Assembly (NCBI GenBank): GCA_963731125.1
Contig: CAVSVP010000021.1
Location: forward strand, 1-64,000
DNA: 64,000 bases
Source: CAVSVP01 sp963731125
GTDB lineage: Bacteria > Pseudomonadota > Gammaproteobacteria > Competibacterales > Competibacteraceae
Direction of reading: 5' to 3'
Shown here: piece after piece, positions 52,319 through 61,638 of the stretch
How positions within the stretch are numbered: position 1 is the stretch's first letter
Layout of the letters: each line of letters starts with the position of its first letter
Translations under genes and position numbers: made by a program
Notes under the pieces: model-generated
The model's input: the letters and a program-made list of their open reading frames with translations, nothing else
The model's database searches: none
What the model was told of the DNA's origin: nothing

Positions 52319-52507
52319 ATGAGATTTTCCAATTGGTCCGAATTTTTTCATATGGGCGGCTACGCGCTCTACGTATGGATGTCTTATGGCTTAACGCTGG
52401 TGGTATTAGGTGCCGTCATTCTTGTCCTGCTGCTACGCCATCGGCGATTACAGCGGGACATGGCCCGGCGCAAGCGCCGCGAACAGCAGAGCGACATGGT
52501 CAAATGA
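52319..52507 (+). CDS. ccmD: Heme exporter protein CcmD
   Basis: 62 residues from ATG 52319 (MRFSNWSEFFHMGGYALYVW), the canonical CcmD start; the frame opens earlier at 52274 without family support. One membrane helix (about 19-40) and a basic cytoplasmic tail (RRLQRDMARRKRREQ). It helps CcmABC release holo-CcmE. Separated from ccmC by a MITE-like element. Confidence 0.92.
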   Translation: MRFSNWSEFFHMGGYALYVWMSYGLTLVVLGAVILVLLLRHRRLQRDMARRKRREQQSDMVK

Positions 52508-52514
52508 GGAAAGT

Positions 52515-52967
52515 ATGAACCCCACTCGACGCAAACGCTTACTTCTCGTACTACTGGTGATAGCGGGCATGGGTACGGCCGTAGGACTGACCCTTTACGC
52601 TCTGCAGCAAAACATTAATTTATTTTATTCTCCCAGTCAGATTGTTGCTGGCGAAGCGCCCCAGGGTCGGAGCATTCGGGTCGGTGGTCTGGTCGTCGCC
52701 GGTAGTGTGCAACGCGATTCGCAAAGCCTGCAGGTGGGTTTTACCCTGACCGATAACCTCAACCGGGTAAAAGTTCGCTACGAAGGCATTCTCCCAGATC
52801 TCTTTCGGGAAGGGCAAGGTATTGTCGCCCGGGGCAGGTTAACGCCTAACGGCGTTATTCAAGCCCAAGAAGTGCTGGCCAAGCACGATGAAAATTATAT
52901 GCCTCCCGAAGTCGCTGCCAGTCTAAAACAAGCTGGCGTTTGGCAGCCGAATCAATCCGCTCCCTGA
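52515..52967 (+). CDS. ccmE: Periplasmic heme chaperone CcmE
   Basis: 150 residues from ATG 52515. N-terminal anchor (about 8-30), OB-fold periplasmic domain (IRVGGLVVAGSVQRD, VKVRYEGILPDLFREGQGIVA) and the covalent heme-binding His124 in VLAKHDENYMPPEV, with the Tyr two positions past the Asn. Complete and 7 bp after ccmD. Confidence 0.96.
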   Translation: MNPTRRKRLLLVLLVIAGMGTAVGLTLYALQQNINLFYSPSQIVAGEAPQGRSIRVGGLVVAGSVQRDSQSLQVGFTLTDNLNRVKVRYEGILPDLFREGQGIVARGRLTPNGVIQAQEVLAKHDENYMPPEVAASLKQAGVWQPNQSAP

Positions 52968-52977
52968 GGAACCGTTT

Positions 52978-54978
52978 ATGTTACCTGAACTCGGCCACTT
53001 AGCGCTCATTTTAGCCCTTGGTATGGCGTTGTTGCAGGCCAGCTTGCCCCTGCTAGGTGCGGCTCGGCAAGAACCGCGGTTGATGGCGGTGGCGCGACCT
53101 GCCGCGATGGGGCAATTTCTGTTTCTGTTAATGAGCTTTCTTTGCCTCGTTTTTACGTTTATTTACAACGACTTTTCTGTGGCTTATGTCGCTCTGCACT
53201 CTAACAGTCAACTGCCTGTGTGGTACCGGATTTCGGCAACATGGGGTGGTCACGAAGGATCCCTATTGCTATGGGCATTGATCTTGGGCAGCTGGACCTT
53301 GGCAGTGTCCCTATTTAGCCGGGGGTTGCCTCAGGATATGCTGGCTCGAGTCATCGGTGTCATGGGTGTGATCAGCAGCGGATTTCTGCTGTTCTTACAG
53401 CTGACTTCGAATCCCTTTGCGCGCAATCTACCTTTTTTTCCCCTGGACGGTAGGGACTTGAACCCGCTGCTACAGGACTTCGGTCTGATTGTACATCCCC
53501 CCATGCTGTATATGGGTTATGTGGGTTTTTCAGTGGCCTTCGCTTTTGTGGTGGCTGCCTTGCTCAGTGGGCGGCTGGACAGCGCTTGGGCACGTTGGTC
53601 ACGGCCTTGGACCCTCGCAGCATGGTGTTTTCTCACGCTTGGTATTGCCTTGGGAAGCTGGTGGGCTTACTACGAGCTGGGTTGGGGGGGCTGGTGGTTC
53701 TGGGACCCGGTGGAGAATGCTTCGTTTATGCCCTGGTTAGCAGGCACCGCTTTGATTCATTCTCTGGCTGCCACGGAAACCCGTAATGTCTTCCGGGCTT
53801 GGACTGTGTTACTGGCCATTATGGCTTTTTCTCTGAGCCTGTTGGGTACCTTCCTAGTACGCTCGGGAGTATTGACTTCGGTGCATGCGTTCGCTAACGA
53901 TCCAGAACGTGGCTTGTTTATTCTGGCTTTACTAACGGCGATCACTGGCGGTGCGCTAGTGCTGCTGGTGTTACGGGCGCACGTGATCCGCAGTGAGGGC
54001 CGATTTGTGCCGGTGTCCCGGGAAGGTTCATTGCTGTTGAATAACCTGCTATTGGTGGGTGCTTGTGGAGTGGTTTTTATAGGAACCCTATTTCCCTTGC
54101 TGGTGGATATTTTGCAACTCGGTAAGATCTCCGTGGGGCCTCCTTATTTCAACGCGCTGTTTGTCCCTCTCGCTCTGGTATTACTCATGGTTCTAGGCGT
54201 AGGGCCTTTGCTGCGCTGGAAACGTGACGACCTCAAAAGACTGGCAAGGCAGCTGGGCTGGCTAGCAGCTTTAAGCCTGTTACTGGGTATTGGATTACCG
54301 TTGTTAGTAAGTGGTGAACCTCATACCCTGGTTATGCTTTCGCTAAGCTTAGTGTTTTGGGTGTTGCTGGCCAGTACTTACGATATGTGGAGTAAAGTGG
54401 CTCATAAGACCCATCGTTTAAGTGCATTGCTCAGTTTATCTCGCAGTTATAAGGGCATGGTCATGGCCCATGTGGGGGTGGCCTTGTGCGTCACTGGCAT
54501 TGCGATTACCAGCGTGTACAGTGTAGAGCGCGATTTGCGTATACAGGTGGGTAAGGCTGTGACTCTTGGCCCTTATGAATTTCACCTGCTTAGCCTGCGT
54601 AATATCCAAGGCCCGAATTATATTGCCACCCAGGCCCGTGTGGAAGTGCTGAATCGCAAAGGAACGGTAGAGGCCATCTTAACGCCGGAAAAGCGTCTTT
54701 ACACAGTGCAGCAAATGCCTTTGACGGAGGTAGCGATTCGTCCCAGTCTAACTCACGATCTGTATCTCGCCTTAGGCGAGCCTCTGGCTAACGGCAACTG
54801 GGCCATGCGCATCCACTACAAACCCTTTGTGCGTTGGATTTGGCTAGGTGCTGTTGTTATGGCTCTGGGCGGTTTTCTTGCCATTAGCGATCCCCGTTAT
54901 CGCCTGGCCCGCCGGCAACGTTGGACACTGCGCAACACCGGACCAGTCGCAGGAGACGCCAATGTCGCCCAAGCGTAG
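52978..54978 (+). CDS. ccmF: Cytochrome c heme lyase subunit CcmF
   Basis: 666 residues with about 14-15 membrane helices. WGGHEGSLLLWALIL and the WWD motif GWGGWWFWDPVENASFMPWL are diagnostic; LVHPPMLYMGYVG supplies conserved His. A periplasmic loop lies near the C-terminus (ERDLRIQVGKAVTLGPYEF). It transfers heme from CcmE to apocytochrome. It overlaps ccmG by 17 bp. Confidence 0.97.
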   Translation: MLPELGHLALILALGMALLQASLPLLGAARQEPRLMAVARPAAMGQFLFLLMSFLCLVFTFIYNDFSVAYVALHSNSQLPVWYRISATWGGHEGSLLLWALILGSWTLAVSLFSRGLPQDMLARVIGVMGVISSGFLLFLQLTSNPFARNLPFFPLDGRDLNPLLQDFGLIVHPPMLYMGYVGFSVAFAFVVAALLSGRLDSAWARWSRPWTLAAWCFLTLGIALGSWWAYYELGWGGWWFWDPVENASFMPWLAGTALIHSLAATETRNVFRAWTVLLAIMAFSLSLLGTFLVRSGVLTSVHAFANDPERGLFILALLTAITGGALVLLVLRAHVIRSEGRFVPVSREGSLLLNNLLLVGACGVVFIGTLFPLLVDILQLGKISVGPPYFNALFVPLALVLLMVLGVGPLLRWKRDDLKRLARQLGWLAALSLLLGIGLPLLVSGEPHTLVMLSLSLVFWVLLASTYDMWSKVAHKTHRLSALLSLSRSYKGMVMAHVGVALCVTGIAITSVYSVERDLRIQVGKAVTLGPYEFHLLSLRNIQGPNYIATQARVEVLNRKGTVEAILTPEKRLYTVQQMPLTEVAIRPSLTHDLYLALGEPLANGNWAMRIHYKPFVRWIWLGAVVMALGGFLAISDPRYRLARRQRWTLRNTGPVAGDANVAQA

Positions 54979-55510
54979 ATTGTCACTGCTATTGTCTTTA
55001 CCCTTGGGCGGTTTTTTAATCCTGCTGTGGTTCCTCTGGCAAGGTCTAGATAACGATCCGACCCTACTGCCCTCTGCACTTGTTAATCGCCCTTTGCCGG
55101 CTTTCCAAGCTTCAATCTTGGAAGATCCCAAGCGGATGGTGACGCCGGAGGATCTCAAGGGGGAAGTGGCATTGCTCAACGTTTGGGCTACCTGGTGCCC
55201 CTCCTGCCGGGCTGAGCATGAAACCCTTAGAACACTAGCCGAGCAAGGGGTGGTTATTTACGGAGTGAACTATAAAGATGAGCGGGACAAAGCGTTGTAT
55301 TGGCTGCAAGCCCTGGGTGATCCCTATCGCCTAAACATTAATGATGAGGCAGGTCAGTTAGGTATTGACTTAGGTGTCTATGGGGCTCCGGAAACTTATC
55401 TGTTAGACAAGCAGGGCGTGATTCGTTATCGCCATGTGGGCGTATTGGACGAGCGGGTTTGGCAAGAGGATTTTCTGCCCCGTATTCAACTCATCGGGAG
55501 CAAAGGTTGA
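54962..55510 (+). CDS. ccmG: Thiol:disulfide interchange protein CcmG/DsbE
   Basis: 182 residues from ATG 54962 (MSPKRRLSLLLSLPLGG). One N-terminal membrane anchor, then a thioredoxin fold with Cys79/Cys82 in VWATWCPSCRAEHE and YGVNYKDER plus YGAPETYLLDKQGVIRYRHVG, typical of DsbE. It reduces the cytochrome CXXCH thiols. The start lies within ccmF. Confidence 0.95.
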   Translation: MSPKRRLSLLLSLPLGGFLILLWFLWQGLDNDPTLLPSALVNRPLPAFQASILEDPKRMVTPEDLKGEVALLNVWATWCPSCRAEHETLRTLAEQGVVIYGVNYKDERDKALYWLQALGDPYRLNINDEAGQLGIDLGVYGAPETYLLDKQGVIRYRHVGVLDERVWQEDFLPRIQLIGSKG

Positions 55511-56007
55511 TGAAAGCATTGTTCTCAGTGCGCTTTAGTTATGCCGGCGCCATCTGCGCCGTTGCCCTAATACTGATACTCTTGCCGGCGGCATTCGCTG
55601 CCATTGATGCCTATCAGTTTCAAAATCCAGCCCAAGAGCAGCGTTTTCACCAGTTGATTGAAGAGCTTCGCTGTCCCAAATGCCAAAACCAAAATATTTC
55701 AGGTTCCAATGCACCGTTGTCCCAAGATTTGCGGCAACGAGTCTATGAAATGATTATTGCCGGTCGCAGCGACAAAGAAATTAATGATTTTATGGTAGCG
55801 CGCTACGGCGATTTTATCACCTATCGGCCACCGCTAAAGCCAGCTACCTGGATATTGTGGTTCGGCCCCTTTATGGGCATGATCATCGCTGCTTTGCTGC
55901 TAGGGTTATGGATCCGCCGGCGCAGTCGCGAACCTTCCCCTGAACTCGGTGAGCTGGAACGTAAACGTCTCAAGGCGCTGCTGACAACAGGTGAGGACCG
56001 AAAATAA
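55510..56007 (+). CDS. ccmH: Cytochrome c maturation protein CcmH
   Basis: 165 residues from ATG 55510, sharing a base with the ccmG stop. Signal/anchor (about 10-31), redox motif LRCPKCQNQNISGSNAPLSQDL with Cys55/Cys58, VARYGDFITYRPP, then a second helix (about 105-127). This is the short CcmH (CycL) form; the TPR part is the separate ccmI gene. Confidence 0.95.
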   Translation: MKALFSVRFSYAGAICAVALILILLPAAFAAIDAYQFQNPAQEQRFHQLIEELRCPKCQNQNISGSNAPLSQDLRQRVYEMIIAGRSDKEINDFMVARYGDFITYRPPLKPATWILWFGPFMGMIIAALLLGLWIRRRSREPSPELGELERKRLKALLTTGEDRK

Positions 56008-57284
56008 TGCTGGTCTTTTGGGTAACCGCGGTTGCCATGGTGTTGGTAGCCAGCGCCATGATTCTGGTGCCCTTATGGCACCAGCGGCATACGGATAAAA
56101 CTTCGCGAGACAGTATTAATACCGCCATCTTCCGGGAAAGGTTGGCTGATCTCGATGCCGACTACCAAACAGGCCAGTGCCCAGAAACGCAATATCGGCA
56201 ATTACGGGCGGAATTGGAACGCGCTTTGTTGGTGGACGTCCCTGAAGACGTTCCGAGACGTTACCGCAGCGGTAACTTAGGGTTAACATTGGGAAGCATG
56301 ACTGCCGTGCTAGTACCCCTATTGGCTTTAGGATATTACTATCTCGCCTCCTACCGGGGTGAAGCTGAAGAATGGATAGCGCTCCAGGAGCGGTTTGCTG
56401 ACGTAGCGGCATTAGCCATTCATGATCCTGCAGTCCTCACGGGAGAGGTGCGCGCCAAGTTGCCCGATTTTACCCGTGTCCTGCAGGCACATTTGCTAAG
56501 GGAAGGTATGAACGATCCCGAAGGTCTGTACCTGTTGGGCGACAGTTATTTACAGTTACGTCAGGTGCCGCTGGCATTAAGCGCGTTGCAACGGGCCCAT
56601 GAACTGTCCCCCGAGCAACCGGATATTATGCTTGCTTATGCTCAGACCATGATTTTCGCCGAAGGTGGGCGATTGACTCAAAATAGCACTCTATTGCTTA
56701 ACCGCGTGTTACAAGGCAATCCCCATAACCAGCGTGCCCTGTTTTTACTCGGTTTGGGGGCCTTTAACAGTGGAAACTTTGAACAGGCCATTGCTGCCTG
56801 GCAGTCGCTGTTGGCACTACGAGACCCCAGCGGCGAAGGGGTTCGCCTAATCAAAGACGGTATAGCTCAGGCGGAGGCACGTTTGGCCGAGCGCGATAAG
56901 ACGGCGACGGATGAGCGGCAGGCCGTCCCTGCTGGTCCCCAAATTGCTGTGACGGTGGATATCTCACCGGAACTACGCGGAAAATTTTCTTCTGAAAATA
57001 CCCTGTTCATTTTTGCGAAAGCTGCGAGTGGTCCGCCTATGCCGCTGGCTGCAGTCCGTCAGCCAGTGCGGGACTTTCCGGTGCAAGTGGTGCTGAATGA
57101 TAACCAATCGATGGCACCGGCCATGAAGCTGTCGAGTTTTAAACAAGTGGTGGTAGGAGCTCGGATTTCTAAGGCCGGCAATGTTACGGCTCAGCCGGGG
57201 GACTTACAGGGAGCATCCAGCACGCTTGAACTGAAGGACGGGGTCCAGTCAGTGGCGTTAGTTATCGATCATGTGGTGCAGTGA
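56007..57284 (+). CDS. ccmI: Cytochrome c maturation protein CcmI (TPR)
   Basis: 425 residues. Two N-terminal membrane helices (about 1-22 and 92-112) flank a CcmI leucine-zipper-like stretch (FRERLADLDADYQTGQ). TPR units follow at about 165-300 (NDPEGLYLLGDSYLQLRQVPLALSAL; QRALFLLGLGAFNSGNFEQAIAAW), and a beta-rich C-domain (about 310-425, ISPELRGKFSSENTLFIFAKA) as in CcmI/NrfG fusions. It captures apocytochromes. Its ATG overlaps the ccmH stop. Confidence 0.93.
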   Translation: MLVFWVTAVAMVLVASAMILVPLWHQRHTDKTSRDSINTAIFRERLADLDADYQTGQCPETQYRQLRAELERALLVDVPEDVPRRYRSGNLGLTLGSMTAVLVPLLALGYYYLASYRGEAEEWIALQERFADVAALAIHDPAVLTGEVRAKLPDFTRVLQAHLLREGMNDPEGLYLLGDSYLQLRQVPLALSALQRAHELSPEQPDIMLAYAQTMIFAEGGRLTQNSTLLLNRVLQGNPHNQRALFLLGLGAFNSGNFEQAIAAWQSLLALRDPSGEGVRLIKDGIAQAEARLAERDKTATDERQAVPAGPQIAVTVDISPELRGKFSSENTLFIFAKAASGPPMPLAAVRQPVRDFPVQVVLNDNQSMAPAMKLSSFKQVVVGARISKAGNVTAQPGDLQGASSTLELKDGVQSVALVIDHVVQ

Positions 57285-57330
57285 TTCGCTGCATTTATTC
57301 CGAATATAAATCCAGATCCACTAAAACGTT

Positions 57331-57945
57331 ATGCTGGAAGGCTGTGGGCTGACCTGTGTACGCGATGGTCGCGTTCTCTTCAACGAGCTGAATTTGCGCT
57401 TAGAAACCGGTGAGATTCTGCAGGTTGAAGGTGCTAATGGTGCCGGCAAAACCAGCTTGTTGCGTATTCTTTGTGGTTTAGCTCAACCAAGGGAGGGCAC
57501 TGTCTATTGGCAGGGAAATGATATTAACCATTGCCGGTCCGTTTACTACCACGAACTGTTGTATATTGGTCATAACCCTGGTATCAAGCAGGAACTGACT
57601 CCTCTGGAAAACCTGCATTTTTTGCGCTCTTTAAAGGGTCGCGGGAGAGAGAATATGGCCATCGATAAGGCATTGGAACAGGTGGGTTTGTACGGTTACG
57701 AGGATGTCACGGTTCGTGCTCTGTCCGCCGGTCAGCGACGTCGGGTAGCGTTAGCCCGGCTTTGGTTGGGTCAAGGATGTCTTTGGATCTTGGATGAACC
57801 CTTTACAGCCATTGATCGAAACGGAATTCGCAATTTAGAGGCGCAACTGATGCACCACGTTCGATGTGGTGGCATGGTGATCATTACCAGTCATCAAATG
57901 CCGCAGTGGATAGGATGTCGTGTTCGTCAGCTGAGTCTAGGATGA
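57331..57945 (+). CDS. ccmA: Heme exporter ATP-binding protein CcmA
   Basis: 204-residue ABC ATPase: Walker A VEGANGAGKTSLLRIL, signature LSAGQRRRVALARL, Walker B LWILDEPFTAID and a switch His in ITSHQ. It powers release of holo-CcmE with CcmB. Gene order is unusual: ccmAB come last rather than first. There is 46 bp after ccmI and a 4-bp overlap with ccmB. Confidence 0.96.
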   Translation: MLEGCGLTCVRDGRVLFNELNLRLETGEILQVEGANGAGKTSLLRILCGLAQPREGTVYWQGNDINHCRSVYYHELLYIGHNPGIKQELTPLENLHFLRSLKGRGRENMAIDKALEQVGLYGYEDVTVRALSAGQRRRVALARLWLGQGCLWILDEPFTAIDRNGIRNLEAQLMHHVRCGGMVIITSHQMPQWIGCRVRQLSLG

Positions 57946-58625
57946 GTGAACCGCATGCCTTGATTGCCTTTCTAGGCGTGCTTCGGCGTGACCTTAAGCT
58001 GGGTATTCGCAAACGCAGTGAACTAACCAACCCGATTCTCTTCTTTGTACTGGTAGTCAGTTTATTTCCCCTGGGGGTCGGGCCGGCACCTGCCACTTTA
58101 GAAGAAATCGCGCCCGGTGTGATTTGGGTCGCGGCACTGTTAGCCACTTTGCTATCCATGGAAAATTTGTTTCGCTCCGATTTTGAGGATGGTACTTTGG
58201 AGTATCTGTTGTTAAGCCCTCACGCCCTGCCCCTACTGGTACTGGCCAAAGTGTTGGCGCATTGGGTGGTAACAGGAGTCCCGTTAATTCTGGTGTCTCC
58301 TTTTCTGGGGATTCTGTTGTATATGCCTACCGATGCGATTGCAGTGTTGCCCATCACCCTACTGCTAGGAACCCCGGCGTTGAGTCTGATTGGCGCCATC
58401 GGGGTGGCCCTAACGGTGGGTTTACGTCGAGGAGGCGTGTTACTGACCCTGTTGGTTTTGCCGTTGTACGTGCCGGTATTAATCTTTGGCACGGCCGCCG
58501 TGGTGGCAGCCGCAGCCGGTTTGCCCGTCTCCGGACAATTGGCCCTACTAGGGGCGGTGCTAGCGATGGCACTGACGCTGGCGCCGATTGCTACGGCGGC
58601 CGGATTACGAATTAGTGCAGCTTGA
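57942..58625 (+). CDS. ccmB: Heme exporter membrane protein CcmB
   Basis: 227 residues from ATG 57942, overlapping the ccmA stop. Six membrane helices with the conserved IRKRSELTNPILFFVLVVSLFPLGVGP and MENLFRSDFEDGTLEYLLLSP. Last gene of the ccm operon. Confidence 0.95.
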   Translation: MSEPHALIAFLGVLRRDLKLGIRKRSELTNPILFFVLVVSLFPLGVGPAPATLEEIAPGVIWVAALLATLLSMENLFRSDFEDGTLEYLLLSPHALPLLVLAKVLAHWVVTGVPLILVSPFLGILLYMPTDAIAVLPITLLLGTPALSLIGAIGVALTVGLRRGGVLLTLLVLPLYVPVLIFGTAAVVAAAAGLPVSGQLALLGAVLAMALTLAPIATAAGLRISAA

Positions 58626-58670
58626 CAGCGAGTCTTAACGTTGGCCCCAATGAAATCTGAGGACTTACCG

Positions 58671-59102
58671 ATGAACGAACATTTTGAGAACCCATTCTCT
58701 GACGAAATCCGTGCGTTGTTGAAACGGGTGCAGAACATTGCCGTAGTAGGCCTCTCCGCTTCACCCTTGCGACCCAGTCATGGAGTAGCCAAGGCTTTAC
58801 AGGGTTTTGGTTACCGGGTTTTTCCGGTGAATCCTGGTGTGGAATCTGTCCTCGGGGAGCAAGCTTATCCCACTTTAAACACCGTGCCCGAGCGTGTTGA
58901 TTTAGTCGATGTCTTTCGGGCTCCTAAGCATGTCGCAGGTATTATAGAGGAGTGTCTTGCTCTCAATTTACCCGCTCTATGGCTTCAAGATGGCGTTATT
59001 GACGAGGTGGCTGCGTTACGGGCCAAAGGGGCTGGTATGCAGGTCGTAATGAACCGCTGCGTCTATCGAGATTATACGCAGCTTGTGTTAGATCGCGCCT
59101 GA
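58671..59102 (+). CDS. CoA-binding-domain protein (YccU-like)
   Basis: 143 residues from ATG 58671 (MNEHFENPFSDEIRALL). Rossmann-like CoA-binding domain: NIAVVGLSASPLRPSHGVAKAL, YRVFPVNPG, VDLVDVFRAPKHV and LWLQDGVIDEVAALRAKGAGMQVVMNRC. Proteins of this family are single-domain and of uncertain role. 45 bp after ccmB on the same strand. Confidence 0.9.
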   Translation: MNEHFENPFSDEIRALLKRVQNIAVVGLSASPLRPSHGVAKALQGFGYRVFPVNPGVESVLGEQAYPTLNTVPERVDLVDVFRAPKHVAGIIEECLALNLPALWLQDGVIDEVAALRAKGAGMQVVMNRCVYRDYTQLVLDRA

Positions 59103-59201
59103 GTTTCTCAATTGACCTTGACAGGGAATCCTCAAGAGCGCAACACACTGTCAGCAAGCCGCCGAAGAGGGACAAAATTTGCTAACCAGGACGACAATGC
59201 C

Positions 59202-60773
59202 ATGACTGAATACGAGCAACCAATTGAGCACCGGTTAAAGTTACGTAATACCCAATTGTCTGATTACGAGGATATCCGAGAAATTATGAATCTCGTCTAT
59301 CCAACCATGCAGGGTGCCTGGACCAAGCAGCAGTTTGCCTCCCAGCTTGCCCGCTTTCCCGAAGGACAAATTTGCATCGAGGACAACGGCAAGGTAGTTG
59401 CCGCTGCCATCAGCCTGATTGTCGATTATTCTCGCTACGGTGACCGTCATACCTACGAAGAAATCACCGGTAGCGGCTATCTCACGACCCATGATCCTAG
59501 CGGCGATACGCTTTATGGAGTCGATCTCTTTGTGCATCCTGAGTACCGCAATCTGCGGTTAGGCCGACGCCTTTACGATGCCCGCAAGGAACTGTGCGAA
59601 AATCTCAATCTGCGCGCTATCGTTGTCGGTGGACGTATTCCAGGCTATGGCAAATATTCCCAGGAAATGACGCCTCAGCATTACGTAGAACTGGTTAAGG
59701 CTAGGGAGCTGGTGGATCCCATCCTGACCTTCCAACTGGCCAATGACTTTCATGTGCGCAAGGTGCTTATCGGTTATTTGCCGGAGGACACAGAATCCAA
59801 AGCCTACGCGACCTTACTTGAATGGCTAAACATTTATTATGAAGAAAAAGAACCTTTGATCGGTGGACGTAAATCCTTAGTACGGGTAGGAGCGGTGCAA
59901 TGGCAGATGCGCCCGCTGCATTCTCTCACTGATTTGCTACAACAGGTGGAGTTTTTTGTTGATGCTGTGGCCGGCTATCAGGCCGATATTATTTTATTTC
60001 CTGAATTTTTTAATGTCCCGTTGATGGCCCAGTTCAACCAGGGTAATCCCGCTGAGGCAGTGCGGAAACTGGCCGAATATACCGAACCGGTGCGTCAGGA
60101 GATGGTGCGCCTTGCGCTAGCCTATAACGTGAATATCATTGCCGGCAGCATGCCGGAGTATCAAAATAATACCTTGCATAATGTTTGTTACTTATGCCGT
60201 CGAGATGGCAGCTGGGATAAACAGTACAAGCTTCATATTACTCCTGATGAGGATGCCTATTGGGGGCTCAAGGGCGGCAATGACCTTAAAGTATTCGAAC
60301 TCGACGTGGGTAAAATTGGTATTTTAGTGTGTTACGATGTCGAGTTTCCCGAGTTGCCCCGGCTACTAGCAGAACAGGGCATGCAAATGTTGTTCGTGCC
60401 CTTCTGGACGGATACCAAAAATGCGTATCTACGGGTGCGTCGCTGTGCCCAGGCGCGGGCCATTGAAAACGAGTGTTATGTGATCATGTCCGGTAGCGTG
60501 GGCAATTTACCCAACGTTGAAAACATGGACATCCAATATTCCCAGGCCGCTGTTTTTACGCCTTCAGATTTCGCTTTTCCTCATGATGCGATCGCTGCCG
60601 AGGCAACACCTAACACGGAAATGACGTTAATCATCGATTTGGCTCTGGACAACCTGAAAGAGTTGCGCACTCATGGTAGTGTCCGTAATTTTCGCGATCG
60701 GCGCTTAGATCTATACCAAGTCAACTGGCTGGGCAAGCCGCAACGGCCGAAATCGGAGGAAAGAACTCTTTAA
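59202..60773 (+). CDS. Bifunctional GNAT acetyltransferase/nitrilase-family amidohydrolase
   Basis: 523 residues from ATG 59202; the frame opens at 59112. The N-terminal GNAT domain (about 12-185) contains VDLFVHPEYRNLRLGRRLYDARKEL, the acetyl-CoA loop. The C-terminal carbon-nitrogen hydrolase domain (about 225-510) has the triad Glu (ILFPEFFNVPL), Lys (KQYKLHITPDE) and Cys (ILVCYDVEFPEL). This fused arrangement is known in several bacteria; the amide substrate and acceptor are not known to me. Probably cytosolic. Confidence 0.92.
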   Translation: MTEYEQPIEHRLKLRNTQLSDYEDIREIMNLVYPTMQGAWTKQQFASQLARFPEGQICIEDNGKVVAAAISLIVDYSRYGDRHTYEEITGSGYLTTHDPSGDTLYGVDLFVHPEYRNLRLGRRLYDARKELCENLNLRAIVVGGRIPGYGKYSQEMTPQHYVELVKARELVDPILTFQLANDFHVRKVLIGYLPEDTESKAYATLLEWLNIYYEEKEPLIGGRKSLVRVGAVQWQMRPLHSLTDLLQQVEFFVDAVAGYQADIILFPEFFNVPLMAQFNQGNPAEAVRKLAEYTEPVRQEMVRLALAYNVNIIAGSMPEYQNNTLHNVCYLCRRDGSWDKQYKLHITPDEDAYWGLKGGNDLKVFELDVGKIGILVCYDVEFPELPRLLAEQGMQMLFVPFWTDTKNAYLRVRRCAQARAIENECYVIMSGSVGNLPNVENMDIQYSQAAVFTPSDFAFPHDAIAAEATPNTEMTLIIDLALDNLKELRTHGSVRNFRDRRLDLYQVNWLGKPQRPKSEERTL

Positions 60774-60807
60774 GACGGAGTCAGCGGCATCATGTGAAAT
60801 TCACCCT

Positions 60808-61638
60808 ATGAAGCTACACTTCGTCAAAATGCACGGCCTGGGCAACGACTTCGTGCTATTAAACGGCATTGCTCAAAAAGTGCGGTTGAGTCCAGAGCGA
60901 ATTCGTGCCCTTGCGGATCGTCATTTGGGGATAGGCTATGATCAGCTTTTACTAGTGGAAGCTTCCACATTACCAGATGTGGACTTTCGCTATCGAATTT
61001 TTAATGCCGATGGCAGTGAAGTGGAACAGTGTGGTAACGGTGCACGCTGTTTTGCCCGTTTTGTGCGGGAACAGAGTCTTATCGCGCGGGATGAAATGCG
61101 GGTAGAGACAGCTGGAGGTGTTATCCAGCTCCGAATCGAAGCGGATGGTCAGGTTACGGTCGATATGGGGCGGCCGCGTCTGGAGCCCATTGATATTCCT
61201 TTTGTTGCTGAGATTAGGCGCAGCCGTTATGCTATCAACGTAGGGCATCAGCACTTTGAAATTGGCGCCGTCTCCATGGGTAATCCGCATGCCGTGCTGG
61301 AGGTGGATGACGTGAAAAACGCTCCAGTGGCGAGCCTGGGACCGCTCCTGGAGCGTCACGAGCGATTTCCCAGACGTGTTAATGTCGGATTTATGGAAGT
61401 GGTGACGCGTAATCACATCCGCTTGCGGGTTTTTGAGCGGGGTGTGGGTGAAACGATGGCCTGTGGTTCCGGAGCCTGTGCCGCCTTGGTGGTCGGGCGA
61501 GAACAAGGATTGTTGGAGGAATCAGTCAGGGTCGATTTGTGTGGTGGGAGTCTATGGGTCCGTTGGCAAGGCGGAAACGCTTCGGTAACCATGACCGGCC
61601 CTGCGATTCGGATTTTTGAAGGATGGATTGAGCAATGA
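60808..61638 (+). CDS. dapF: Diaminopimelate epimerase
   Basis: Interconverts LL- and meso-diaminopimelate for lysine and peptidoglycan. 276 residues: KMHGLGNDFVLLNGI, catalytic Cys in VEQCGNGARCFARF and VGETMACGSGACAAL, and the central SMGNPHAVLEVDD. The stop overlaps the start of the DUF484 gene (ATGA), opening the dapF-DUF484-xerC operon typical of gammaproteobacteria. Confidence 0.97.
   Translation: MKLHFVKMHGLGNDFVLLNGIAQKVRLSPERIRALADRHLGIGYDQLLLVEASTLPDVDFRYRIFNADGSEVEQCGNGARCFARFVREQSLIARDEMRVETAGGVIQLRIEADGQVTVDMGRPRLEPIDIPFVAEIRRSRYAINVGHQHFEIGAVSMGNPHAVLEVDDVKNAPVASLGPLLERHERFPRRVNVGFMEVVTRNHIRLRVFERGVGETMACGSGACAALVVGREQGLLEESVRVDLCGGSLWVRWQGGNASVTMTGPAIRIFEGWIEQ

Noticed and set aside
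60970..61506. 178-codon open frame on the minus strand
   Set aside because: Antisense to dapF, whose catalytic cysteines and full length are intact.
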